The notes: generated by a model from the letters alone, not told the origin. A DNA stretch of 64,000 nucleotides from CAVQFB01 sp963711675 (GCA_963711675.1 CAVQFB010000012.1:46319-110318); one strand, 5' to 3'; counted from the stretch's first letter, positions 38,785 through 51,960 are shown. Made by a program: numbers and translations.

Positions 38785-41180
38785 CTACTGCTCTTCCTTC
38801 TTCGCCATGCGGCTGGCTACTTTCACGCCGCTCAGGCCGTTCACGTACTTGGAAATACCCCGGTAGAGCGACTCGGCGATCCGTTGGCGGTATTCGGCGT
38901 TTTCGAGCTTGTGCTCGTCGGTGGGATTGCTGACGAAGGAAATCTCAGCCAGGATCGATGGCATGTTCGCCCCGATCAGCACGATGAATGGCGCTTTGCG
39001 CACGCCGCGGTCGCGGATGGCCGGGCTCTTGGAGGCGAGCCCGCTATGCAGTGCGGTTTGCACGTCTCCGGCAAACTCGCGCGACTCTTCGATTTTTTCC
39101 TTGAGTGCGATCTTCTTTACCAGATCCTGCAATTCGTGGATGGACTTCTCCGAAACCGCATTTTCCCGCGCCGCCACTTCCAAAGCGTTGGCGGACGACG
39201 TGAAATTCAGATAGTAAGTTTCCACTCCACGCGCGCTCGCGTCGCTGCTCGAGTTTGCGTGGATGGAGACGAACAGGTCCGCCTGCTCCTGGTTCGCGAT
39301 GGCGGTGCGTGTTTCCAGGGGGACAAAAGTATCGTCCTGGCGCGTGTATACGACTTCCGCGCCGAGGCGCGTCTCGAGCGATTTGCCCAGGCGCTTGGCT
39401 ACGTCGAGCACCACATCCTTTTCGTAGAGTCCGTTGGGACCTACCGTACCCGTGTCGTGTCCGCCATGGCCGGGGTCGATCACGATTCGCCCGATCTTCA
39501 AGCCCAACGCCCGGATCAGCGAGCGGTCGCCACTGGAAGTTGGCTGGGCTTCGCGGGCCTCGATCACCGGAGATTTACCCTTGCCTCGTTTGCCGCGAGT
39601 TGCAGTCGTGGGCCGATCAGAAATCGGAGGTGGCGTGATCGCAGCCGGCGAAGTCATTGCCGGAGGCGAAAACTTGGGAGCCGGGGGAGTGTCAACCGGA
39701 TTCAGCGCGGCGACTTCGTCGGCACTATCGGCGGACGATTTGCGTTTCCCGTCAGCTGTCACCGCAGGCCGGTCGGAGAGGGAAACCTCGCCATTCGGAT
39801 TCTTCTTCGGCGTCGTCTTGTCGCGCGAAGATTTGGTCGTGGTTGATTCGTCCGCTGGAACGGCATCATCGTCATCCGGTTCGACGATCTTCTTGGGAAC
39901 CGACGTCGCAGTAATGAGCGGCGCACCGGTCGCAGGCTGCGGCAGGCGCCTGCTGTCAGACGCTTTCGCCGAGACCGCGGGCTTTTTCACGATGGTGGTT
40001 ACATCGGAGTCGTCGTCTACGCTGTCGTCAGCCTTCGCCGTAGTTGTCGTTTTGCCATTGTTCGCCTCGATGGTCCGTCCCGGCACAGTATTCGACTGCG
40101 CAACTCCCGTGCCTGATTCTGCGCCTGTGCTGTTCGCCGCTGCACTGGACGCGCTGGCAACCGCATTGCTCTGCTTACCGTGAATATCGACAATCAGACG
40201 CGACGGGTTCGACAGCAGAAACGCGTTGTAATCGGAAAGGTCATCCACATCCAGAACAACCCGCGTCTTTCCTCGCTGATACTGCGACACGCGAATCTTT
40301 TTCAGCAGGCCGTCGTCCACGTCGAGAGTCTTGCCCACCAGCGTCGAAGCCAGCTTCGTATCTTCGAGGTCGAAGAAAATTCTTCCTGGGTTAGCGATGC
40401 GCTGCGATTCGAACTTTACGTCCTGCTCCAGATCGATGGCTACTCGCGTGTAATCGGGCGTCGACCAGTGGCGGATACCCGTCACCCGAATCGGCTTGTC
40501 AGCCTTGCTCTCCGACACTGTGCGCGGTTCCTCACTCTCCACGCTCTTCCCAGCGTGGACAGCTTTTTCCCGCCTGTGCCTTCTGTTTGCGCTGCGACTC
40601 TTTCTCTTTTCGTGCTTCCTGCTCTTTTTGTGCCGCCTGCTGGGCAAGTTCGTTCAGCGCAGCCTGGGCATCGTCGGCCAGATGATGACGCGGATAGTGG
40701 TGCAGGAAGTCTTCAAAACTCGAGCGCGCCTTGGCGGGATCGTCGAGATCGTCCTTGTAAATTTCGCCGATCGTAAACAGCGCTTCAAACCTGTACTTGC
40801 TGCCAGGATATTCGCGCCGCAGAAATTGATATTGATCGATGGCCGAATGCAGAATCTTGTCGTCGTCGAAGCGCCGCCCCATCTCGACAAGCAATTCCGC
40901 CGCCGCTACGACACTGGGATCGGCTTTGCTCGAGGTCGGCGCTCCGAAATACACGCGCCGGTAGGCATCGATTGCGCGTTGATAATCGTGACGGGAACGG
41001 TCAGCGGAAGGGCGGCCATTCAGCGCTTCGCGAATGCGCTCCGCGGTGGCAAATCTTTCACGAGCCCATACATCCCCATGAGTCACGCGCGCGTACGCGG
41101 CAAGCTGAGGACCAGCAGCCCGCAAACAGCAACACCGCGCCACAACCGGCGTCGATTCCTACCTGGGATATTCAATTTAT
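38785..41180 (-). CDS. N-acetylmuramoyl-L-alanine amidase with N-terminal helical repeats and AMIN domain, frameshifted
   Basis: The C-terminal 220 residues are an Amidase_3 domain. They carry RIVIDPGHGGHDTG (zinc His and acid), YEKDVVLDVA, FVSIHANSS (second zinc His) and SILAEISFVSNPTDE (catalytic Glu). Ahead lies an AMIN domain (IRHWSTPDYTRVAIDLEQ...RIFFDLEDTKL) and a long acidic, Ser/Thr/Pro-rich linker. The N-terminal TPR-like helices (YQRAIDAYRRVYFG, AIDQYQFLRREYPG) are in another frame joined by an indel near 40552-40575. A hydrophobic signal segment (WRGVAVCGLLVLSLP) is in a third frame near 41100-41180, so the upstream limit is approximate. It cleaves the amide between muramic acid and the peptide during cell separation. 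Confidence 0.85.
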
Positions 41181-41321
41181 CGTGCCCGTAATCGCCTGAA
41201 CAAACCGCCGGTCGCTGATTCTCGATGCCCGGCTCCATATCGATCAAAGCCGGTGTCTCTCAAATTCGACAATCTGCAACCAACACTGGGTCTACGTACC
41301 TACCTACAGATGCGCTTTCTC

Positions 41322-42174
41322 TTACTCTGTGTTGCTGATGTAAAGCACGCCCCGTACATCTCTTTGAACCCGCACGGGATCGTGTACCGGATTGCCAAGA
41401 ATATGTGTGCTGATGCCGCGCCACGCCGTAGTAGAGACTCGTGATCCGCTTCACGTAGTTCTGCGTCTCCGCGAAATGGGGAACGCCGCCACTGCGCGCA
41501 ACGTTGCCTTCCCCGGCGTTGTATGCCGCCAGGGTCAGCTTCACATCCCCGCCATAGCTCTCGAGCAGCTTCTTCAGATGTCGAACCCCGGCGTCCACGT
41601 TTTGTTCCGGATCGAATGGATTCCGTCACCTTGAGCTGCCGGGCGGTCGAAGGCATAAGCTGCATCAGTCCCATCGCGCCCTTGCGGGACACGGCATTGG
41701 GATTGAAGTTCGACTCCACCTTGATCACCGACCGAACCAGATTCGCGTCCACGTTGTGACGCGCTGCCGCTTCTTCGATCGCGGCATCGACTTCGAGGGA
41801 ACTGAACGCATGTGCGCCGTCCAGGTTTGAACCTTTCGAAGACCGGCAGGCTTCCCTCAAGTATCGGTCCACTTCCGCCGCCGCCGAACGCGCCGCGCGC
41901 ATGGTTGCGCCATTGGCGGGCGGTACGGGCTTCCAGCGGTGTTCGCTCGCGCTCCAGTACTGCAATTGGTGGTCTTCACCGGCTCAGGTGCCGGCGAGGG
42001 CTTGGCCACAGCAACACTTTCGTTCACGTAGATTTTGTGACCGCCTTCATTGGTGGTCGTGATCACTCCAGACGATTCGCTGCCGCGATTCCGCCTGCAC
42101 CTTCGGCGTGGTGAGTGAAGAGAGGTCGCGATTACGGTACTTGCCATCAGGGCGAGTTGCAGGCGTTTTCTCAT
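41322..42174 (-). CDS. Lytic transglycosylase (SLT domain), fragmented by frameshifts
   Basis: Fragments in three frames together give an exported transglycosylase of about 280 residues. The N-terminus has a signal-like stretch ([15 protein letters not shown]) and [18 protein letters not shown]. The SLT core holds [20 protein letters not shown] (catalytic Glu), [14 protein letters not shown] and [13 protein letters not shown]. The final [17 protein letters not shown] lies in yet another frame. Indels sit near 41966, 41620-41632 and 41420-41440. The enzyme cleaves glycan strands of peptidoglycan. It is next to the amidase gene on the same strand, so the two could be co-expressed. Confidence 0.8.
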
Positions 42175-42440
42175 ATCCGGGTGTCAGTTATTGCCAAAAG
42201 CCACAAACACACTTCCAGCACCGCCTACCCGAGCCTGACGGAGAACTTAACCAGAGTTCCTCGATGACAGGACCGGCGGGGTGGGCGGGCAATCTATCCA
42301 AGGTCCATAGAACCACCGTAGTAACAAAGTAACCTGCTGAAAATATGTATGTTAATCCAACAGTAACCACCCTTCAGCGAGGGCCTAGCGGTGCTCGCCC
42401 ACCATGAGACTGTCCCGGCGGTGCGCTGGAGTCTCATTTC

Positions 42441-42627
42441 GTATCAGGGCACGCTTCAGCGGTGCCGGTCGTACGACGGGCAAGCACGGTTTTAGAGACT
42501 GCAGAAGAGCTCACCGTTTGTACCAGGGCACGGCTCCAGCCGTGCCGAAAGGCACCTAACCTCGACGGCTTTAGAGGTTGCGAAAAAACTCCTGTTTCGT
42601 ATCAGGGCACGACCTTTAGTCGTGCCG
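42441..42627. repeat. Family B repeat, three spaced copies
   Basis: GTATCAGGGCACG-type palindromes occur at about 42441, 42520 and 42599, each of the form GGGCACGGCT-CCAGCCGTGCC. The spacing is 78-80 bp, which suggests a tandem arrangement of a longer unit. Confidence 0.7.
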
Positions 42628-42645
42628 CAAATCGGGCCTCTTATT

Positions 42646-42704
42646 GTCATTCCGAGCTGTCCGTAACCGCGCTTGCGCGGCGAGGACGAGCGAGGAATCT
42701 GCAG
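42646..42704. repeat. Family A interspersed repeat, copy 4
   Basis: GTCATTCCGAGC and GAGCGAGGAATCTG flank the hairpin CCGCGC-TT-GCGCGG. It follows directly on the family B copies. No gene was seen between 42175 and 42827. Confidence 0.6.
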
Positions 42705-42827
42705 TCGGGCTGTTGCGGGAATTTACCAATGACGACAGGTTTCCAAGACGACAGATCGGGTTTTCGGCGAACGCCTCGGAGTTCGGCCTGATTTAGGCAC
42801 TGCCAAAGAAGACGGAATGGAACATGG

Positions 42828-45016
42828 TCATGGTTTCACTCCCAGCTGCCAGAATAAGAAGGAGTAGACGTCGGTCTGCTCCTCGATCTGCTTGGTCACA
42901 GGCTTTCCGGCGCCGTGTCCGGCCTTGGTTTCGATCCGCAAGAGAATGGGCCGTTCGCGGTCGGAGCCATTCTTGGCCTTGGCCTGCATGAGCGCAGCCA
43001 TCTTCTTGGCGTGCATGGGATCGACACGAGTGTCGGTGTCGGCGGTCATAAAGAGGATGGCAGGATACTCCGTGCCCGCCTTCACGTGGTGGTAGGGCGA
43101 GTAGGCGTAAAGCCAGTCGAACTGCTTTGGATCCTCGGCGGAGCCATATTCGGGGATCCAGAGTTTGGCGATCTGGAAGTTCTGGTAGCGCAGCATGTCG
43201 AGCAGTGGCACGGCGCAGACCACGGCGCGGAACAGGTCGGGACGCTGCGTGATCATGGCGCCCATCAGCAGCCCGCCGTTCGAGCCGCCCTGAATAGCAG
43301 GTGGTCTTTGTCCGTGTACTTCTCGCGAGATCAGAGTACTCGGCGGCGGCGATGAAGTCGTCAAAGACATTCTGCTTCTTGTCGAGCATGCCGGCGCGAT
43401 GCCAGTCTTCGCCGAACTCGGCGCCTCCGCGCAGGTTTGCCACGGCATAGACGCCGCCGTGCTCCATCCAGAGATAGGCGGCCGCGGCTGAAGGTGGGCG
43501 TCAGACTGATGTTGAAGCCGCCGTAGCCGGTCAGCAGAGCGGGATTCTTTCCGTTCTTCTCCAATCCCTTCTTGTGCACGACGAACATGGGCACGCGCGT
43601 GCCATCCTTCGACTTGTACCAAACCTGCTGCGACCTCATAGGCGGAGGGATCGATGGCGGGTGCGTCGACTTTGGCCCACAGACCGGGGCTTGATCCGAA
43701 CGCCTCTGCATCCTGGCCTTGACCGTGATGTGGCCATTCAGTCGGTCGATGATAGATGGGGAGGTACGGTGAACGATTGGAATCCGAAGAAAACTTCATC
43801 CTTGTCCCACTTGCCGCCGGTGGCGAAAACACTGCCAATGGTGGGAAGAGGAATGTCGTTGAGTTTCTGGCCCTGGAGGTCGAAGAGCTTCAGCTCAGAT
43901 GCGCATTGTGCTCGTACTGGGCGAAGAGCTTTCGGCCATAGACACCGACGCCCTGCAGCACAGCGTCCGACTGCGGAATGACTTCCTTCCAGTTCTCCCG
44001 TTTGGGGTCGTGGCATCGGCCACGAGAACATGGTAGCGCGGCGTGTCCTCATTAGTGTGGACGTAAAGCTTGCCCTGGAAAACCTCGCCGTTATACAAAA
44101 AATTCTTGCCGCTCGTGATCTCCAGAGGTGGCGTGCCTGCCTTCAGGTCCTGAAGGTACATTTCGCTCTTGGCCCAGCCTTCGAAGACGGTAATGAGCAG
44201 CCAGCGATCGTCTTCGGAAAGCGAGACCGCCGGAATGTCCTGCGCGATTGCGTCCTTCGCCGAACACAAGCGCGTCCTTGGCCGGATCGGCGCCCAGCGC
44301 GTGGTAGAAGACCTTGACGTGATAGACCTCTTCTCCGGCGGGGACTTCTCCCTTGCTTGCGGATGGCGGGTGTAGTAGAAGCCGGAGCTGTCGCGCTTCC
44401 AGGCAATGCTGGCGAAGCGCGTGCGTTCGATAGTGTCAGGTAGCACCTTGCCGGTCGCAGTTTCGATGACGTGAAGCGTGCTCTCTTCCGAACCGCTCGC
44501 AGAGGTTCCATAGGTGACGAACTTCCCGTCTTCGGAGCGGAACCACCAGTCAAGCGCCACGGTGCCATCGCTAGACAGCTGGTTCGGATCGATCAGCACG
44601 CGGTCTGCACCGTTCAATCCTTCACGCACGTACAAGACTGGCTGGTTCTGCTTGCCCTCGCGGCGAGTGTAGAAATAATAGCCGCCGCCCAGTTGTGGCG
44701 CAGTAATGCTGCCGATGGTCAGCAGCTGGGAAAGGCGGGCATTGATCTTGTCGCGGCCGGGGAGAGGGTCGAGAAGGCTTCGAGTGTAGGCGAGTTCTTC
44801 GCTGACGTAAGCCTGCGTATCCGGGTTGGCAGTGTCCTCCATGTAGCGGTAAGGGTCGACGATTTTGTGACCATGAATGGTCTCCTCGACGGGCTCGATC
44901 TTCGCCTTGGGGGGACCGGAGGGAACGTTGGGGGTTGAGCTATCGGCGGCGACGCCGGCGATGACGAAGAGGAAGAGGAAGGCGGCAAGACAAATCAAAC
45001 GAAATTCTCCTGGCAT
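42828..45016 (-). CDS. Prolyl oligopeptidase family serine peptidase (S9), heavily frameshifted
   Basis: The gene is readable only by joining several frames. The signal peptide ([18 protein letters not shown]) and the family start [17 protein letters not shown] are in one. The beta-propeller ([36 protein letters not shown]) is spread over three. The catalytic domain has [36 protein letters not shown], Ser in [11 protein letters not shown], Asp in [12 protein letters not shown] and His in KAGHGAGKP. At least seven indels lie between 43300 and 44360. The enzyme cleaves short peptides after proline. The expected length, about 730 residues, fits the family. All motifs are intact, which argues for sequence error over decay. 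Confidence 0.85.
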
Positions 45017-45242
45017 GTGGACCTCATCGAAACGATCGAGTGGCTGGCGGCATTCGGTTCAACCTCGCAGAGACTGCCGAACGACTCAACAGGTTAGCAA
45101 AAAATGAGGAGAAAGACGCCAGTGAGAAGCGTGGTTACGGAAGGGTCACAAGAGAGCGGCTCAAGTTTTCAGGGCGGGCACGAGAATGCTATGATGAATA
45201 GGATAATTCAACGACACGCATTTCTGGTGTGTCCCACGACAC

Positions 45243-45318
<76 letters not shown>

Positions 45319-45760
45319 TTTCTTTCTGGCACTTACCGAGTCTGCCCACGCCCGCCATGGCGCCATTGTGCCCACTTCTGTGCTCCCTCTCCATCAGAAA
45401 CAGTGCACTGCCCAGCTGATCCCCGCACGCTGAGTGTCCGATATGAATCGTTGCGCTTCGCCACACAAACTGCGGTGCTTGCGCGGAACTCACGATGTTG
45501 GCGACGAATGGTGCGTCCCGTTTTCGTAGTCCGGTTGTTGTCCGGCTCTTTTCCTGTGATCGTTGTCACAGCCTGTCAGGCTGTTCAAAGCGTAGCCTTT
45601 ATTTCGGTACCTTCCCCCTAAGAAAGCGGCCCCAAAACCCGAAATGATAGCGGAGAGTGCCACCTCGTCTTCTTCCGCATGATGTGAGCCTCGTCGACTG
45701 CTCGCAGCTTTTCTCACGTCCAGCCCCGGACGGCAATGCACTCCCGTGAGGAGGTTCGCC

Positions 45761-48217
45761 ATGAAGTTCGCTCTCATCGTCCCCACCCTCGTTCTCTCGC
45801 TCTCTTCTTTTGCGAATGTCCCCAAAACGCATGAATTCCCCCAAGTTCCACAATTTGGCGCCGATGGGGCTTACTCCATTGCGGTGGCCGATTTCAACTC
45901 GGACGGCAAAGCCGATATGGCAATAAGCAATAACAACCTTGCTACTAACGAACCTAACTCGATCACGCTCCTTCTGGGAAATGGTGATGGCACATTCAAA
46001 ACATCCAGCGTCTATTGCGGCAGCAAAGCGTGGGCCAATGTGCTCGGGATTGCCGCCGCCGACGTGAACAACGACGGGAAGGAAGACATCGTCGCCACCG
46101 AGAATGACGGAAGCCTGTGCGTGCTGCTGGGGAATGGTGACGGCACTTTTCAGAATCCCATCATGATGAGTGTCGGCACCAATCTGGTGGCCGTGGGCGT
46201 CGGTGACTTCAATGGAGATGGCAAAGTGGATGCAGCCGTTGCAGACTACGGTACTGGCAATGCGTACATTCTGCTGGGCAATGGAGACTGCACGTTTGTT
46301 CTGAAAAGTACATATGTTGTAAATCAACCTTACTATTCCCCGTCGATTGCGGTGGGGGACCTCAACCATGATGGCAAACTGGACTTGGTATTCCCCACTA
46401 GTGCCGTGCTCCTGGGGGTGGGTGACGGAACCTTCAAAATGACATGGTTTCCCCCTATACCTGGGGCAGGCTCTGCGGTGACGATTGCCGACTTCAACGG
46501 GGACGGCATTCCTGACCTGGCTGTGACCAACAGTTCGACCACCACGAACGACATCAGCATCATGTTCGGGAGGGGAGACGGGACTTTTCAGAATCCAATC
46601 AATTACCGTTTGGACTTGCCGCCATACTTTGTGGCCGCGGGTGATCTGAATCACGACGGCGAGCCGGATCTGGCCATTACAAACCAGCTAGGTGTCGAAG
46701 TACTGTTGAACTACGACCATGGGAGTTTCAAATCTCCCATCACCTATACCGCCGACAAGACCCCCGCAACGGTCGCGATCCACGATTTCAACGGAGATAA
46801 GAATCCGGATCTTGCGGTTACCAACGGGCTGTATCCAGACGAAAACGTTTCAATATTACTGGGCAATGGGGATGGCACCTTCGTATCGCCAATGAAGAAC
46901 CTCGTCAGCGCGACGGACTATTACCCAACATCGGCCGCGATGGCAGATCTCAATCGGGACGGCAGAACAGATGTCGCGGTGGCTACACAGAACGGCGTCA
47001 GAGTTTTTCTCGCGGGCAAGAACGGCGTTCTCGCGCCTGTAGGCACTTTTGGAACGAATGCCAGTTACGTGGCTACCGGCGACATGAACGGAGACGGTAA
47101 ACCCGACCTGATCACTCTTACGGGCAGCAGCATCGGAATCATGCTGGGAAACGGCAATGGCACGTTTCGGCAGCAGATGACCTACGCCGCCAATGCCAGC
47201 TCCCTGACCGTGGGCGACTTCAACGGCGATGGGAAGCTTGATGCCGCCGTCACCAGCCCAAGTGGCATTACGGTATACCTGGGCAAAGGAGATGGAATGC
47301 TGGGTCAATCGTTCACTTCACCGGCTAATGGCGCCCAGGGGATCATGGTCGTGGCTGACTTCAATGGGGACAAGAAATTGGATGTTGCGGTTCTAGGGTC
47401 ACTGAATGGTGGCATAACCGTGCTTCTCGGTAACGGCGACGGTACCTTTGCGGCGCCGCAAACCTATTTCACGACATTTTCTCCCGGTACACTTTTGGCT
47501 TGCGATCTCAATCGTGACGGGAAGCCCGACCTGGTGTTCACTGACTATCTGAGTGGGCCGTACGTGTTCGTTGCGCTCGGCAACGGCGACGGGACTTTCC
47601 AGTCTCCGGTCTCCTATGGGTCGGGCGGGGTGACGAGTTTTCTTGCTGCGGGAGATTTCAATGGCGATGGGAAGGTGGACATAGCCGTCGCGTATCCCAA
47701 GTCGTATCCATTGGGAGACGAGTTCGGGGGCGCCATAAGCATACTGCTGGGAAACGGAGACGGGACTCTGCAAGCGGAGACATGGTATAGCGCTGGCACG
47801 TGGCCGCAGTGGGTCGGAGCCGCCGACTTGAATGGCGATGGTGCGCCGGATCTGGTTTCTGTGAACAACATAGATTACTTCTACCCGCCGCTAAGCCTAA
47901 CAGTGTTTTTGAACCTGGGCGGTACAGCTCTACACCTGACCAGTTCCAGAAATCCGAGTCGCCACGGCGAGGTCGTAAGCTTCACCACCACCGTGGGGGC
48001 CAGTGTCCGCGGACCGAAGCGCCATGCTCCGACGGGCTCCGTTACCTTTCACGACGGCAAGATCGTGCTTGGCACAGTCAAGCTCAGCGGAGGCAAAGCG
48101 GAATTCACCGCATCCAAGCTGAGCGTGGGCACCCATTCCATCAGTGCGCACTATTCGGGCGACAATAATTTCAACCCTCACACGTCTGCGGTTCTGAAAC
48201 AGGTCGTGAAGAAGTGA
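45761..48217 (+). CDS. Secreted FG-GAP/VCBS repeat protein with C-terminal Ig-like domain
   Basis: A signal peptide (MKFALIVPTLVLSLSSFA) precedes about twelve repeats of the type VADFNSDGKADMAI...LLLGNGDGTF. Each carries a calcium-binding DxNxDGxxD loop, the pattern of FG-GAP/VCBS beta-propellers. The last 100 residues form an Ig-like domain (TGSVTFHDGKIVLGTVKL...GTHSISAHYSGDNNF). These proteins are exported and probably bind surfaces or polysaccharides; catalysis is not expected. ATG 45761 is chosen because GAGGAGG precedes it; GTG 45746 is in frame. Confidence 0.9.
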   Translation: MKFALIVPTLVLSLSSFANVPKTHEFPQVPQFGADGAYSIAVADFNSDGKADMAISNNNLATNEPNSITLLLGNGDGTFKTSSVYCGSKAWANVLGIAAADVNNDGKEDIVATENDGSLCVLLGNGDGTFQNPIMMSVGTNLVAVGVGDFNGDGKVDAAVADYGTGNAYILLGNGDCTFVLKSTYVVNQPYYSPSIAVGDLNHDGKLDLVFPTSAVLLGVGDGTFKMTWFPPIPGAGSAVTIADFNGDGIPDLAVTNSSTTTNDISIMFGRGDGTFQNPINYRLDLPPYFVAAGDLNHDGEPDLAITNQLGVEVLLNYDHGSFKSPITYTADKTPATVAIHDFNGDKNPDLAVTNGLYPDENVSILLGNGDGTFVSPMKNLVSATDYYPTSAAMADLNRDGRTDVAVATQNGVRVFLAGKNGVLAPVGTFGTNASYVATGDMNGDGKPDLITLTGSSIGIMLGNGNGTFRQQMTYAANASSLTVGDFNGDGKLDAAVTSPSGITVYLGKGDGMLGQSFTSPANGAQGIMVVADFNGDKKLDVAVLGSLNGGITVLLGNGDGTFAAPQTYFTTFSPGTLLACDLNRDGKPDLVFTDYLSGPYVFVALGNGDGTFQSPVSYGSGGVTSFLAAGDFNGDGKVDIAVAYPKSYPLGDEFGGAISILLGNGDGTLQAETWYSAGTWPQWVGAADLNGDGAPDLVSVNNIDYFYPPLSLTVFLNLGGTALHLTSSRNPSRHGEVVSFTTTVGASVRGPKRHAPTGSVTFHDGKIVLGTVKLSGGKAEFTASKLSVGTHSISAHYSGDNNFNPHTSAVLKQVVKK

Positions 48218-48383
48218 AAGAGAGCCAGGGTTAAACGACGTGGGGCTTGCCTAAAACCTGCGCATAAAACCGCATAACCGGTTAGAATTGTCATCTTTCA
48301 GGAATATGTTGCCCCAGGTGCGCGCCCCGCTTTTTGCGCGCCAACCTGGGAACAAGCACGAACACACAACCGAGGCCATCTTC

Positions 48384-49874
48384 ATGAGCACCGCCACAAT
48401 CACCGAAACCAAAGTCCCCAACTTCATCAACGGCCAGTGGGTCGAATCCTCCGCTCGCGAATGGACCGACGTCGTCAATCCCGCCACCGGCGAGACCATC
48501 ACGAAGACGCCCCTTTCCGATGCCGCCGAAGTTGCCCGCGCCATCGACGCCGCCTCCGCGGCTTTTCCCGAATGGCGCCGCACACCGCCCGAGGACCGCA
48601 TCCAGCCGCTGTTCAAGCTCAAGCACATCCTCGAAGAGCACCTCGACGACATCAGCCGCATCATCACGCAGGAAAATGGCAAGACCTTCACCGAAGCCAA
48701 AGCGGAGATGCGACGCGCCATCGAGAACGTCGAAGTCGCCTGCGGTATTCCCATGATGATGCAGGGCTACAACCTGGAAGACGTGGCGCGCGGCATCGAT
48801 GAGACCATGATCCGCCAGCCTCTCGGTGTAGTCGCCGCCATCGTGCCCTTCAATTTCCCCGGCATGATCCCGTTCTGGTTTCTGCCTTACGCGATCGCTA
48901 CCGGCAACACCTTCGTTCTCAAACCATCCGAGCGCGTTCCGCTCACCATGCGCTTCGCCTACGAACTGCTTGAGCAGTGTGGAATTCCCAAAGGCGTCGT
49001 CAACCTCGTGAACGGCGGCAAAGACGTTGTGAACGCTCTGCTCGACCATCCTAAAGTTCGCGCCATAAGTTTCGTCGGCTCGACTCCCGTAGCGAAGTAT
49101 GTCTACGCACGCTCAGGGGCCAACGGCAAGCGCGCCCAGTGCCAGGGCGGTGCGAAGAATCATGTCATCGTTCTCCCCGACGCCGATATGTCGATGGCCA
49201 CGCAGATCATCAGCGACAGCGCCTTCGGCTGCGCCGGTCAGCGCTGCCTCGCGGTTTCCACCGCCGTCACCATCGGCGAAGCCCAGAAGACCTTCCGCGA
49301 TTCCATCACCGACGCCGCCTCCAAACTCAAAGTTGGTAACGGCCTCGACGAAGGCGTGCAGATGGGCCCCGTCATCACGCGCGAGAGCAAGTCGCGCATC
49401 GAATCCCTCATCGGCGTCGGCGAGAAGCAGGGCGCAAAAGTTCTGCTCGACGGACGCAACGCGAAGGTCCCCAAGCACGAGTCGGGAAGCTTCGTGAAGC
49501 CCACCGTGCTCGATGGCGTCCCCGCTACCAGCGAACTCGCGCACACCGAAATTTTCGGCCCCGTGCTCAGCCTCATTCACGCAGACTCCATCGACGAAGC
49601 CATTGACTTCCTCGCCAAGAGCCCTTACGGCAACCAGGCGTCGCTCTTCACCTCTAGCGGGTCTGCCGCGCGCAAGTTCCGCTACGAAGCGCCCGCGGGC
49701 AATATCGGCATTAACATCGGAGTTGCCGCGCCCATGGCCTACTTCCCGTTCAGCGGATGGAAAGACAGTTTCTTCGGCATCATGCACGCGCAGGGACACG
49801 ACGGCGTCGAGTTCTACACCGAAAAGAAAGTTGTGGTCGAGCGCTGGGCTCGCGAGCACTCACGCAAGTTCTGA
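48384..49874 (+). CDS. mmsA: Methylmalonate-semialdehyde dehydrogenase (CoA-acylating)
   Basis: The 496-residue aldehyde dehydrogenase has the MMSDH features: [10 protein letters not shown] at the N-terminus, [33 protein letters not shown] in place of the usual catalytic Glu region, and [12 protein letters not shown] with catalytic Cys288. It converts methylmalonate semialdehyde or malonate semialdehyde to propionyl- or acetyl-CoA in valine, thymine or inositol degradation. The start ATG 48384 follows GAGGCC. The aminotransferase downstream could supply semialdehydes, which fits omega-amino-acid catabolism. It is separated from that gene by a repeat region, so co-transcription is doubtful. 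Confidence 0.9.
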   Translation: MSTATITETKVPNFINGQWVESSAREWTDVVNPATGETITKTPLSDAAEVARAIDAASAAFPEWRRTPPEDRIQPLFKLKHILEEHLDDISRIITQENGKTFTEAKAEMRRAIENVEVACGIPMMMQGYNLEDVARGIDETMIRQPLGVVAAIVPFNFPGMIPFWFLPYAIATGNTFVLKPSERVPLTMRFAYELLEQCGIPKGVVNLVNGGKDVVNALLDHPKVRAISFVGSTPVAKYVYARSGANGKRAQCQGGAKNHVIVLPDADMSMATQIISDSAFGCAGQRCLAVSTAVTIGEAQKTFRDSITDAASKLKVGNGLDEGVQMGPVITRESKSRIESLIGVGEKQGAKVLLDGRNAKVPKHESGSFVKPTVLDGVPATSELAHTEIFGPVLSLIHADSIDEAIDFLAKSPYGNQASLFTSSGSAARKFRYEAPAGNIGINIGVAAPMAYFPFSGWKDSFFGIMHAQGHDGVEFYTEKKVVVERWAREHSRKF

Positions 49875-49884
49875 TCGCGGCTGA

Positions 49885-50134
49885 TTGCGCGAAAAGTGCG
49901 CCTTGTATCAGGGTACCGCTTCAGCCTTGGGGGCGGGCGTTGTGCGCCAAAAGTGCGCTTTGTATCAGGGTGCCGCTTTCAGAGCTGCTGAGGGCGGGCG
50001 TCGTGCGCGAAAAGTGGGGGTTTGTATCAGGGTGCCGCTTCAGCCTTGGGGGCGGGCGTTGTGCGCGAAAAGTGCGCCTTGTATCAGGGTGCCGCTTAGG
50101 CTGTGAGGGAGGGAGTTGTGGTGAAAAGTGAGAG
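49885..50134. repeat. Tandem array of five units of about 58 bp (family B)
   Basis: Units begin TGCGCGAAAAGTGCGCC and contain TTGTATCAGGGTGCCGCTT and GGGGGCGGGCG. They start near 49886, 49943, 50004, 50062 and 50115 with 53-61 bp spacing. The last unit is cut by a poly-A tract. The spacers are not distinct sequences, so it is not a CRISPR array. Confidence 0.75.
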
Positions 50135-50199
<65 letters not shown>

Positions 50200-50447
50200 G
50201 CTTCAGCGGTACCGTCCGCCGCGTCATATCGGTAGCCCCTTCAGGGGCTGCAGTAGTAAAGTTTCTTCGCGTTTTGCCAGTGAGCTGAGAGCCAGAGGTC
50301 AGAAGCTACAGTCGTTAAAATCGGGGCAGATGTCGGAAAGACTTTTCCTGCGTGAACCTTCGTGCCCTTTGTGGTTAAGAATTTGCCTTCTGCGCTGAGA
50401 TATCCTGATCGCGCACGTTATTCTGATGGCTAAGAGCTAACAGCTAG

Positions 50448-51754
<1,307 letters not shown>

Positions 51755-51886
51755 GTGTGGGCCGGGTGGATGCTGCTCCTTAAAGCCTGAGTGCTCCACT
51801 CATCGCGCCCTTTGCGAATGCGTGGGATACAAAATCGCGCCATTGTTTCCCGTCAGCCTATATGAATTGTCTTTCTTCAATAATTT

Positions 51887-51960
51887 GTCATCCTGAGCGC
51901 AGCGAAAGCCTGCCCTGAGCGAAGCCGAGCTTTGACGAGGCGAGTCGAACGGGGACCTGC
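51887..51960. repeat. Family A interspersed repeat, copy 5
   Basis: GTCATCCTGAGCG and GAGTCGAACGGGGACCTGC flank a core with a second CCCTGAGCGAAG motif. It resembles copy 2 more than the short copies. Confidence 0.6.

Noticed and set aside
45599..46654. 351-residue frame antisense to the start of the FG-GAP gene
   Set aside because: It mirrors the calcium-loop repeats of the real gene and has no start signal or family motif.
49885..50134. CRISPR array
   Set aside because: Units are near-identical throughout with no unique spacers, and no cas genes are present.
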